5,842 nucleotides of DNA, from the NCBI GenBank assembly GCA_046160675.1, contig JBJXHH010000125.1, positions 1-5,842 on the forward strand, in the 5' to 3' direction. Under the pieces are notes generated by a model. The model was not told where the DNA came from and did not search any database. It saw only the letters and a program-made list of their open reading frames with translations. The DNA is from JACMJP01 sp046160675 (GTDB lineage Bacteria > Bacteroidota > Bacteroidia > Chitinophagales > BACL12). This document shows positions 1 through 5,842 of the stretch, piece after piece. How positions within the stretch are numbered: position 1 is the stretch's first letter; every line of letters begins with the position of its first letter. The position numbers were made by a program, and so were the translations under genes.

Positions 1-191
1 ATCCAGATTTCATCAGGATAGATCCAGCAAACAAAAAAGTATTTATTTCACAAATATTTGATTGGTATAAAGATGATTTTCTTAAAAGTAATGCAAGCAT
101 CCGTGAGTATGTAAACAGATACAGAAGCGAGATACCTGCAGATTATGTAATGGATTTCTATACTTATAATTGGGAATTAAACAAGAAGTAA
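1..191 (+). CDS. DUF547 family protein, C-terminal fragment (5' end outside window)
   Basis: The frame starting at base 3 is open from the left edge to a TAA at 189-191 and gives 62 residues. They match the end of the DUF547 family as I remember it: a run like KVFISQIFDWYKDDF, then a helix (SIREYVNRY), then a closing FYTYNWELN that corresponds to the family's usual YDW-LN ending. The molecular function of DUF547 is not established; members are typically around 230-280 residues and often carry a signal peptide, but neither the start nor any signal peptide can be seen here. The gene converges with the ArfB-like gene, with 13 bases between the two stop codons and no convincing terminator hairpin in between, so the two transcripts may overlap. 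The assignment rests on recalled family motifs only. Confidence 0.75.
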   Translation, partial: PDFIRIDPANKKVFISQIFDWYKDDFLKSNASIREYVNRYRSEIPADYVMDFYTYNWELNKK

Positions 192-204
192 GCGGCAAGG
201 AGAA

Positions 205-627
205 TCAGTCAAGTCCCGGTTTCCGCCGAAGTTGTTTTGTTTCTGATAGTTTCTTTTTATCAACCTTTCGTCTGGTTTTAGCTGCTTTTGGAGTTTTTGT
301 TTTAATTCTTTTTTTCTGCGGAGTTAAAGTTTTTCTTATTAAGTGGTGAAGTTTGTTAATTGCTTCCTCTTTATTTTTCAATTGCGAGCGGGATGTGTCT
401 GAAGTAATACGCAGTTCACCCTCTTCGTTGAGGAGGTGATGCAGTTTCTGCAGCAAGATACTTTTTTGTATTTCATTAAGCTGAAGAGAATCTTTGATGG
501 AGAAGTATAGTTCCACCTTGGTTGAAACTTTATTTACATGCTGCCCTCCTTTGCCACCACTTCGAACAGCTTTAAAGGTACATTCATTAGTAAGTACTGG
601 AAATGATTCTGAGGAGTGTGAACGCAC
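205..627 (-). CDS. arfB: ArfB/YaeJ-like peptidyl-tRNA hydrolase (alternative ribosome-rescue factor)
   Basis: This is a 140-residue RF-1-type hydrolase without a codon-recognition domain. In this family the GGQ loop enters the peptidyl-transferase centre of a stalled ribosome and releases the peptide from the P-site tRNA, while a basic tail lies in the empty mRNA channel. Here the GGQ is at residues 27-29 inside SGGKGGQHVNKVSTKVEL, the family signature. The tail (about residues 101-140) has 17 Lys or Arg in 40 residues. The length equals that of E. coli ArfB (about 140). The start is GTG at 627-625: the in-frame stop at 654-652 lies eight codons upstream, and the stretch has no other ATG, GTG or TTG before the GGQ loop. 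It is the last gene of a probable marR-membrane protein-arfB operon, 24 bases after the preceding stop. A release-factor paralogue is unlikely because domains 1, 2 and 4 are absent. Confidence 0.9.
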   Translation of the reverse strand: MRSHSSESFPVLTNECTFKAVRSGGKGGQHVNKVSTKVELYFSIKDSLQLNEIQKSILLQKLHHLLNEEGELRITSDTSRSQLKNKEEAINKLHHLIRKTLTPQKKRIKTKTPKAAKTRRKVDKKKLSETKQLRRKPGLD

Positions 628-651
628 TCTAATATATTTTCTTATCCAAAA

Positions 652-1092
652 TCAGGCAGTTTGCCTAAACATCGCCCCTAGGTCTTTCTTCAAAAACTTA
701 GGGATGAAATACCCGGTTAAAATACCAGCGAACATGTGCATGGGCATTGCAAGTACATGAAATCGTTCAGGCGCAGGTGTTCCATCAGGCATTTCACCCA
801 TAAATGCACCGAATAAACTAAGCAAGGCAAGAATAAAAACAATGCCCCTGAAAACCAATACCGGTTTTTTTACTCTTGGGAAAAGTAGATAAAACACCAG
901 GCTCGCAAGGAGAGCAACAACAACACATGTAATGATAACTGTTACTATCGTGATATTCCCCGGTGCTTGTATAAACAACAATTTTGTTGAAAATAAATAC
1001 CAAATCATATTAACAACTGATACTAAAACACCAGTTTGGATTCCGGCTTTCACAAAGCCGGGCAATGTATGTTTTATTTTTCTTTCCTGCAT
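652..1092 (-). CDS. Small four-helix membrane protein (DUF6069-like), unknown function
   Basis: A 146-residue hydrophobic protein with four probable membrane helices at about residues 16-38, 47-71, 77-98 and 111-133. A short polar N-terminus (MQERKIKH) and a basic C-terminus (KFLKKD) suggest both ends lie in the cytoplasm. The loop between helices 3 and 4 (GEMPDGTPAPERFH) and the MPMHMFAG stretch in helix 4 resemble the small bacterial membrane family DUF6069 as I recall it, but that is a memory-based match and no function is known. Translation starts at the ATG at 1092-1090, 19 bases after the stop of marR and with no visible Shine-Dalgarno sequence, as is usual in Bacteroidota. The position between a MarR regulator and the ArfB gene suggests that the regulator controls it; this is inference. 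I see no transporter signature. Confidence 0.75.
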   Translation of the reverse strand: MQERKIKHTLPGFVKAGIQTGVLVSVVNMIWYLFSTKLLFIQAPGNITIVTVIITCVVVALLASLVFYLLFPRVKKPVLVFRGIVFILALLSLFGAFMGEMPDGTPAPERFHVLAMPMHMFAGILTGYFIPKFLKKDLGAMFRQTA

Positions 1093-1111
1093 ATATATAT
1101 TGTTTCGTTTT

Positions 1112-1561
1112 TTATCCTCTTAGTTTATCCATTAAGTAATTTAACTGCGTTGCCTCACTTTGGTTCAAAGTTGTTAAAAAAGCTTCAAGTTTTACTATCT
1201 CTTTATCCATCATTTCAAGAAATTGCAGCCCTGAGTTTGTTATAGTAACGTCTGCCCTTCGCTTATCCTTCTCGCTGATGCTCCTGACAACATATTCCTT
1301 TTCCTCCAGTTTATCTACCAATCTTGACGCATTACTCATTTTATCAAGCATACGATCAATTAACAAGTTGACAGTAGCTGGTTTTGGGTATTGCCCTCTC
1401 AAAATACGCAGAACGTTGTATTGCTGAGGGGAAATTGCAAACTTTTTGAAGAACTGCCTGTGTTTAGCATACAGCCAACTCGATGTGTAATATAAGTTCA
1501 CACTAAGTTTGTGAAATTCGCTATTGAATTTCGCTTGATTTATTTCCTCTTCAAGCCTCAT
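1112..1561 (-). CDS. MarR-family transcriptional regulator
   Basis: A 149-residue winged helix-turn-helix protein, the normal length for MarR. The N-terminal helices (about 9-40) and C-terminal helix (about 112-148) would form the dimer interface. The DNA-binding core starts at ISPQQYNVLRIL (43-54); MSNASRLVDKLEEKEYV (75-91) is the recognition helix and its follow-on; the wing is SISEKDKRRADVTIT (94-108), with the D-K-R pattern typical of the family. MarR proteins bind palindromic operators and often repress their own operon until a small ligand or oxidant releases them; no ligand can be deduced, and the protein has no cysteine. I chose the ATG at 1561-1559. The reading frame extends to an ATG at 1618, but the extra 19 codons would run through the inverted repeat at 1586-1607 and add a stretch that MarR proteins lack. 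It heads the cluster with the membrane protein and arfB. Confidence 0.9.
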   Translation of the reverse strand: MRLEEEINQAKFNSEFHKLSVNLYYTSSWLYAKHRQFFKKFAISPQQYNVLRILRGQYPKPATVNLLIDRMLDKMSNASRLVDKLEEKEYVVRSISEKDKRRADVTITNSGLQFLEMMDKEIVKLEAFLTTLNQSEATQLNYLMDKLRG

Positions 1562-1574
1562 TCTGTGTATATTG

Positions 1575-1582
1575 CAAAAATA
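1575..1582 (-). promoter_or_regulatory. Possible marR -7 promoter element (TAnnTTTG match)
   Basis: On the minus strand TATTTTTG matches the Bacteroidota -7 consensus TAnnTTTG exactly. It sits directly after the hairpin at 1586-1607 and 13 bases before the marR start codon, which would give a very short leader of under about 10 bases. No TTG-type -33 element lies at the expected distance, so this is weak. The same T-rich run also serves as the tail of the terminator hairpin. Confidence 0.3.
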
Positions 1583-1585
1583 AGA

Positions 1586-1607
1586 AAGCCCGTTAAATAA
1601 CGGGCTT
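1586..1607 (-). terminator. Perfect 10-bp inverted repeat; probable intrinsic terminator of the FG-GAP protein gene
   Basis: The arms AAGCCCGTTA and TAACGGGCTT are perfectly complementary and separated by two bases. The hairpin has a GC-rich lower stem and begins 24 bases after the stop of the 872-residue protein. Downstream on the minus strand comes a T-rich run (TCTTATTTTT); on the plus strand it is CTTTT, so it might also stop antisense transcripts. This shape is typical of an intrinsic terminator. Because it lies just upstream of marR, the palindrome could alternatively be, or also act as, a MarR operator. Confidence 0.75.
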
Positions 1608-1631
1608 CTTTTATGCACAACTTAAATTAAA

Positions 1632-4250
1632 TTAGTTTGATTTTGTGATTTTTTTGGTAGTAACGGAAGTTCCATCGCTTACCTGAATAAAGTAAATCCC
1701 CTTTGACAAATTACTAACTTCATACATCTGTATTGTCTGATTGGTACCTTCAATGGTATATGTACTTGAAAGGACCAGTTTACCACTAGCGTCCAGTATA
1801 CTAACATCAAGTTGCCCTGTCTGGCTACCAAAATTGATATTCAATACATCCTGCACAGGATTGGGGAAAACACTAACTTCTTTATAAGTCTCCTGATTTT
1901 TCTCAGGGCTTAAAGGAGTATATATGGTTTTAAAGTTTGATCTGCTTGTCCAACCGGCCTGGCATTTACTTTTTACATAACATTTATATGTTGCCCCGGG
2001 AACCAAACCTGTAACTGTAATACTGTTCGTTTCTGTACTTACAACAATAGGTGGACCGGGTACGCCAATTCGTTTGATGTATAGTTTATACATGTAACTT
2101 CCGTACACCCAATCCCATGTGAAAGTAGCTGAAGTACCTCCAACTCCGGGAACTGCAAATGCAGTAGGCGGATCACAAACTTGTTCAATGCCATTGAAAA
2201 CGTAAGCTGCACCTTCTGAGTTGTAACTTCCGGAATATCCGTCACCTGAAAGCATGATATCAATCAAGCCATCGCCATTTACGTCACCCGCTGAAGCTAT
2301 GTTGGTACCAACACCAGAAACAGATTCGCCATCAAATGTCCAGTAAGGCTGAGGAGAAAGTCCCTGTGGGCTTCCGAGGTATAAATATCCCCTTCCAACG
2401 CTGTCTCCAAGAGCTCCAGTTGGGGAATAATGTTTAGCGGTTAGTAGAATGTCATCATAGCCGTCTTTGTTGAGATCGCCTGCGTCATTAACATTAAATG
2501 CCCATCGCTGATCATATTGGCCTTCGCCAAAAAGGTCATATTTCACAGTATCCATCCCGGCAGGTCCTCCAAAATGGTAGCGCATTTTACCTGAATTCGG
2601 TACACCGTCAGTATCAAATCTAGGCATGCCTATTAAAACATCTGTGTATCCGTCACCATTAATATCTCCGGCTTGTGAAAGGTTAACAGCATAGAACGAA
2701 GTGTCCTCAGCACCACCAACAGCCATAAAATCCGGGATGTTATCACATCCGGCAGGGCCGCCATGGAAAGTACAGATCATTCCATCACCAATCAGGAAGA
2801 TGTAACCGCCAACCTGAATATCATTATAACCATCGCCGTTTACATCTCCAGCCCCATCAACTGAAACGCCTAAGTTAGCATCGGTCGCCAATCCTACACA
2901 TTCCATGTGAGCCGTAGCACTAACTCCGGAAGTATTACCGTGAAAAAGCCAGAATTTCCCTGCCTTATTACCCAATTGAGGGTCTACAGCTCCTAATACT
3001 TCATCATCATCCCAGGCATGAGCTCCAATGAGAAGATCATCGAAACCATCACCATTCGTATCATCAACTATAGAAACTGCATCTCCAAACTTGGCTGACT
3101 TTCTGTTTGATTCGTAAGTCCAGATCGAAGTTGAATTTAATCCGCTGGCACTTCCCAAATAAACCCATGCTTTTCCCTCATTATTAGATGGGTTATTATA
3201 CGCAGGAGCGCCAACAACCAAATCGTCGTAGCCGTCATTATTCAGGTCGCCTTCAATTGAAACACATCTTCCAAAATCCGAAGAATCCTGTAAACCATAT
3301 TTTGCCCAAGAAGGTGTGGTAGAAAGCCCGCTGGCAGATCCGTAATAAACAAATACAGCGCCTTCGGCATTTTCAGTATTCGTATATTTTGGTGCACCAA
3401 CAGCTACATCGTCATAGCCATCTCCATTGAGGTCACCATCTCCGCATATCCAAAAACCAAGGTTTGCATTTAACTGACCGCCTGTAACTTTCCAGGCATA
3501 TGTTGTTGAAAGCGGGTCAATTGTAACAGGAAATACAGCATCAGTAATGTCAACCTGCAATGCAAGTAAATCATCACTTTTTAACCCCATGCTTGCAGGT
3601 AATATCTTCCCGTTTTTATCCCATACTTTCAAATCTTTGTATTTGTATAGGTAGGAACCGTTTTTTGTAAGTATAAGCTCATTATCATTCACATGTAGAG
3701 AAAGGTCAGTATTGATACTCAAATTCACAGAGAGTTCTTTAGAATCATCAGGCGCATTATTTACAATAAAATTTTGCCTCAATCCTTCCTTTGTGTTTAT
3801 ATACTCAACTGTCAGGTTATCAAACCTATAAGCTAAGTTATTTTCGTTAGTCTCAGTACCGATAAGATTTCCGATAGTAACATTTTGTACCCCTGCAGAA
3901 ATGCTTTTAAGCTGTAATTTGGCACTCCAGTCTGTAAAGCCATTGGTGCCTTCCAGGCACATTGCATCGCTAGTGATATACGCCTGTAACCCATGAGCAT
4001 TGTTTCCCACCTTAAATTGGTCATTACCAAGGGCAAGGATATTGTAAGATCCGGTCTCTATGTCTGCACTCACTTGTTCTATCCAGCTTTGGGACACATC
4101 ACCCTCAACCGTTGAGGATAGCAGCAAATTGCTGTTTTGCAGCTGTAAATGCCCATCTTGGCTTTGCACAAAATGTGATTTCACCAAATAGGCGATTACA
4201 AATATTGCCGTGAAAAGAGGGACAAGAATGGATATTCTTTTTAGATTCAT
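1632..4250 (-). CDS. Exported FG-GAP (integrin-alpha-like) seven-repeat protein with FN3 and T9SS sorting domain
   Basis: An 872-residue secreted or cell-surface protein. Residues 1-25 are a basic N-terminus plus a hydrophobic run (ISILVPLFTAIFVIAYLV): a Sec signal or anchor without a lipobox or obvious AXA cleavage site. Residues about 36-247 form a beta-rich module ending in FPVTIDPL, a segment often seen ahead of repeat regions in such proteins. Seven FG-GAP repeats follow, each with a calcium-loop motif of the form DxNxDGxxD, at 273-281, 335-343, 397-405, 469-477, 529-537, 592-600 and 656-664. The spacing of 60-72 residues fits one seven-bladed propeller. Residues about 692-777 look like fibronectin type III. 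The last ~80 residues are a type A T9SS sorting domain (VFPNPVQDVLNI at 794-805, GIYFIQV at 851-857, a basic end). T9SS substrates cross the outer membrane and are usually attached to the surface or released. Adhesion or glycan binding is plausible, but no ligand or enzyme motif is visible. The ATG at 4250 gives the signal sequence directly. Confidence 0.9.
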   Translation of the reverse strand: MNLKRISILVPLFTAIFVIAYLVKSHFVQSQDGHLQLQNSNLLLSSTVEGDVSQSWIEQVSADIETGSYNILALGNDQFKVGNNAHGLQAYITSDAMCLEGTNGFTDWSAKLQLKSISAGVQNVTIGNLIGTETNENNLAYRFDNLTVEYINTKEGLRQNFIVNNAPDDSKELSVNLSINTDLSLHVNDNELILTKNGSYLYKYKDLKVWDKNGKILPASMGLKSDDLLALQVDITDAVFPVTIDPLSTTYAWKVTGGQLNANLGFWICGDGDLNGDGYDDVAVGAPKYTNTENAEGAVFVYYGSASGLSTTPSWAKYGLQDSSDFGRCVSIEGDLNNDGYDDLVVGAPAYNNPSNNEGKAWVYLGSASGLNSTSIWTYESNRKSAKFGDAVSIVDDTNGDGFDDLLIGAHAWDDDEVLGAVDPQLGNKAGKFWLFHGNTSGVSATAHMECVGLATDANLGVSVDGAGDVNGDGYNDIQVGGYIFLIGDGMICTFHGGPAGCDNIPDFMAVGGAEDTSFYAVNLSQAGDINGDGYTDVLIGMPRFDTDGVPNSGKMRYHFGGPAGMDTVKYDLFGEGQYDQRWAFNVNDAGDLNKDGYDDILLTAKHYSPTGALGDSVGRGYLYLGSPQGLSPQPYWTFDGESVSGVGTNIASAGDVNGDGLIDIMLSGDGYSGSYNSEGAAYVFNGIEQVCDPPTAFAVPGVGGTSATFTWDWVYGSYMYKLYIKRIGVPGPPIVVSTETNSITVTGLVPGATYKCYVKSKCQAGWTSRSNFKTIYTPLSPEKNQETYKEVSVFPNPVQDVLNINFGSQTGQLDVSILDASGKLVLSSTYTIEGTNQTIQMYEVSNLSKGIYFIQVSDGTSVTTKKITKSN

Positions 4251-4298
4251 AATTGTGTTTATTTAACTTTTTACTACCGGGTAATTATCATGTTATTC

Positions 4299-4312
4299 AA
4301 ATCGCCCGATTT
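4299..4312. repeat. Short palindrome in the leader region of the FG-GAP protein gene
   Basis: AAATCG and CGATTT are perfect inverted arms around two C bases (14 bases in total). The palindrome begins about six bases downstream of the possible -7 element at 4318-4325, so it would cover or directly follow the transcription start. It might be an operator or a weak 5' hairpin. A palindrome of this size can occur by chance. Confidence 0.3.
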
Positions 4313-4317
4313 AGTTT

Positions 4318-4325
4318 CAAATTTA
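4318..4325 (-). promoter_or_regulatory. Possible -7 promoter element for the FG-GAP protein gene
   Basis: TAAATTTG on the minus strand matches the Bacteroidota TAnnTTTG consensus exactly and lies 67 bases upstream of the ATG, which would give a leader of about 60 bases. The expected -33 region holds only a T-run (TTTTTTAG) and no clear TTTG, so the call is tentative. The rest of the 170-base spacer (4251-4420) is AT-rich, and I see no strong terminator in it for the receptor gene upstream. Confidence 0.35.
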
Positions 4326-4420
4326 CTGCTAAGAAACTATACTAAAAAATGATTTTTCTCACTTTTGCAACTAATTAATTCCACTAAACACCGGTTTTGT
4401 ACAACTCCCTTTTTCTCAAT

Positions 4421-5842
4421 TTAAAACTTTACCCGCATGATGGCTACAAATGTGCGTCCTGCTTGGGGGAAATAACCATTAAGCTCCTGATGTTCACCTT
4501 CATAGATGTACTTATAAACCCATGCGTTGGATTCATAAAGGGTATTAAAAGTATTCTGAACAGTAAATCCCAAATTCAGTTCACGAAAAACTGTGGAATG
4601 GTACCGAAAATTCAGGAGCAAATCATGGAGAAAGTAGGGTTCTAGTGCTCTATCTGCATGTGAAGTATTATCAATAAACTGCCTGCTGACATATTTGCTT
4701 TGCAGAGCTACAGAAAACGACAGATTTTTTGAAGGGTTCTTATCCTCATTGCTAAAGACCAGCTGTTCAATTTTGTTTGCTGCAATCAACGACGGCGAAA
4801 ATGCGATCGATGTGTTTGTATAAATTGCAACAAGTTGCTCCCCTGTATCCCAGTTGTCTGTGTACTCAGTAAACTCCTGTATTTTGTTTTGGCTTACGCT
4901 TATGTTACCCTGCCATTGCAGGGTTTCAAAAAAAGTCTTCGCCCAGGCAAGTTCAGCACCTGCCCTGTAACTCACAGGTACATTTACTCTTGTGTAAGCG
5001 CCTACATCGTTTATTCTTCCGGTCAATATGAGTTGATCTTGATAATACATGAAAAAGAGGGTTGAATACAGTTGCCAGCCATTCACATTCAACTTGTTTC
5101 CAGCTTCAGCATCATACAATTTTTCAGGGTTTGGCCTGCTGAGCGGGCTTGATTCAATATAATCATACCTGTTGGGCTCATGAGATGATTTTGCTAGGGA
5201 AAAGTAAAACAAATTTCTATCATGCATTTCATAAGAGACCCCAATCTTGGGATTGAAGAATAACAGGTCAACTTGTTGATCTGTAAGTAACCCATCTTCA
5301 TCAAACCCCTCAAACCGATGTTGTACAGAACGAAGTTGCAGGTCAAGATAGCCCGCTAGTTTTTCAGTAAACTCATAACTGAAGATAGAAAAAATATTTG
5401 CATCATTTTTCAGTGCATCATTCCTATACCATTCATAGTTTATGCCGAAGGGTTGGGTATATTCTGCCCAGGTTACCTTACCGAAATGATCGCCTGCATA
5501 CTGGTAAAATGCCCCGCCGAAATTCAAGCCCAGGTCACCTTTCCAGTCTTTCCTGTATTGCAGGTATGCGCCGTAGAAATCATTATCAAGCCATTTTTGA
5601 GTGATAAGGTCAGATGAGAAAATTGTATCTCCCGAGAGAACAAGATCATTTACTCCATAGTCAGAAAAAAATTGATCTTCCTCTAACTGTTCATAGTAAC
5701 CTTTCCCTTTTGTGTAATTGAAAGTGACTGTAACATCAGCATCATTCTTAAAATAGAAAGTATTATGCCACTGATAATGTGTTTGTGTGTAGTTATCAGT
5801 TTGATTTTCGTAAGTGTAGGGATTAAAAGTTCTGTTTGTTTC
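4421..5842 (-). CDS. TonB-dependent outer-membrane receptor, C-terminal part (5' end outside window)
   Basis: The frame is open from the right edge to the TAA at 4423-4421 and gives 473 residues. The TTG at 5527-5525 is an internal Leu codon, not a start: translation of 5528-5842 in the same frame adds 105 residues of clear barrel sequence. Motifs of this Bacteroidota receptor type include RTFNPYTYENQTDNY (about 4-18), GKGYYEQ (46-52), WLDNDFYGAYLQY (84-96), GDHFGKVTW (117-125), a later NPEKLYDAEAG and GRINDVGAYTRVNVP, and a final strand GRTFVAIMRVKF ending in Phe, the usual signal for outer-membrane barrel insertion. The missing part, about 280-330 residues by comparison with the family, should hold the signal peptide, TonB box, plug domain and first strands. 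TonB-dependent receptors import siderophores, cobalamin, metals or glycans with energy from TonB-ExbB-ExbD; nothing here fixes the substrate. The FG-GAP protein gene follows 170 bases downstream on the same strand. Confidence 0.93.
   Translation of the reverse strand, partial: ETNRTFNPYTYENQTDNYTQTHYQWHNTFYFKNDADVTVTFNYTKGKGYYEQLEEDQFFSDYGVNDLVLSGDTIFSSDLITQKWLDNDFYGAYLQYRKDWKGDLGLNFGGAFYQYAGDHFGKVTWAEYTQPFGINYEWYRNDALKNDANIFSIFSYEFTEKLAGYLDLQLRSVQHRFEGFDEDGLLTDQQVDLLFFNPKIGVSYEMHDRNLFYFSLAKSSHEPNRYDYIESSPLSRPNPEKLYDAEAGNKLNVNGWQLYSTLFFMYYQDQLILTGRINDVGAYTRVNVPVSYRAGAELAWAKTFFETLQWQGNISVSQNKIQEFTEYTDNWDTGEQLVAIYTNTSIAFSPSLIAANKIEQLVFSNEDKNPSKNLSFSVALQSKYVSRQFIDNTSHADRALEPYFLHDLLLNFRYHSTVFRELNLGFTVQNTFNTLYESNAWVYKYIYEGEHQELNGYFPQAGRTFVAIMRVKF

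Noticed and set aside
192..230. Possible terminator between the convergent DUF547 and arfB genes (GCGG at 192-195 against CCGC at 222-225)
   Set aside because: Only four bases pair cleanly, the loop is long, most of it lies inside the arfB coding end and there is no T-run.
1562..1618. Longer MarR start at 1618, adding 19 residues
   Set aside because: The extension would be encoded by the inverted repeat and terminator tail, has no counterpart in MarR proteins, and the ATG at 1561 gives the standard length.
2039..2263. Minus-strand ORFs nested in other frames (2039-2263, 3833-4036 and 818-1003)
   Set aside because: They overlap the FG-GAP or membrane-protein genes in another frame and show no domain signal.
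2255..3440. Recurrent DNA segments in the FG-GAP region (the repeated calcium-loop codons) as a CRISPR or DNA-level repeat array
   Set aside because: The similarity is at protein level, the spacing is 180-216 bases and the copies differ at many bases; they are protein domain repeats.
4376..4420. Terminator for the TonB-dependent receptor gene just after its stop
   Set aside because: I could find no stem of useful length; the ACCGG and GTGG segments do not pair with one another.
4397..4645. Plus-strand ORF of 82 codons, and similar plus-strand ORFs at 494-760, 932-1123, 1036-1245, 4835-5065 and 5398-5604
   Set aside because: All lie mostly or wholly antisense to well-supported genes and show no recognisable domain; they are reading-frame shadows.
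5525..5527. TTG as the start of a 368-residue protein
   Set aside because: The frame stays open to the window edge and the 105 upstream residues are typical TonB-dependent receptor barrel sequence, so this codon is internal.

Overview
The window looks like an ordinary stretch of chromosome from a member of the Bacteroidota. The evidence is a C-terminal sorting domain of the type IX secretion system (T9SS), a TonB-dependent receptor of the kind that phylum favours, AT-rich spacers with no clear Shine-Dalgarno sequences, and matches to the Bacteroidota -7 promoter element TAnnTTTG. The genus cannot be told from the sequence alone.

Layout from left to right: (1) positions 1-191, plus strand, hold the last 62 codons of a DUF547-family protein. 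It converges, across a 13-base gap, on (2) a minus-strand cluster read from right to left: a MarR-family regulator (1112-1561), a small four-helix membrane protein (652-1092) and an ArfB/YaeJ-like ribosome-rescue hydrolase (205-627). The gaps are 19 and 24 bases, so these three are probably one operon. (3) Upstream of marR, at 1586-1607, lies a perfect inverted repeat that is most likely the terminator of the next gene. (4) Positions 1632-4250, minus strand, encode an 872-residue exported protein: an N-terminal signal or anchor, a beta-rich module, seven FG-GAP repeats (a probable seven-bladed, calcium-binding propeller), an FN3-like domain and a T9SS sorting domain. (5) A 170-base spacer (4251-4420) carries a possible promoter and a short palindrome. 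(6) From 4421 to the right edge, minus strand, is the C-terminal 473 codons of a TonB-dependent outer-membrane receptor whose start lies outside the window.

Functionally, the right half is cell-envelope material: nutrient uptake through the outer membrane and a secreted or surface-displayed propeller protein. The left half is a small regulator, membrane protein and ribosome-rescue cluster. I see no tRNA, rRNA, CRISPR array, transposon or prophage gene. I found no clearly new system. The points most worth a second look are the hairpin fused to a possible marR promoter, the link between a MarR regulator and a ribosome-rescue factor, and the uncharacterised N-terminal module of the propeller protein.
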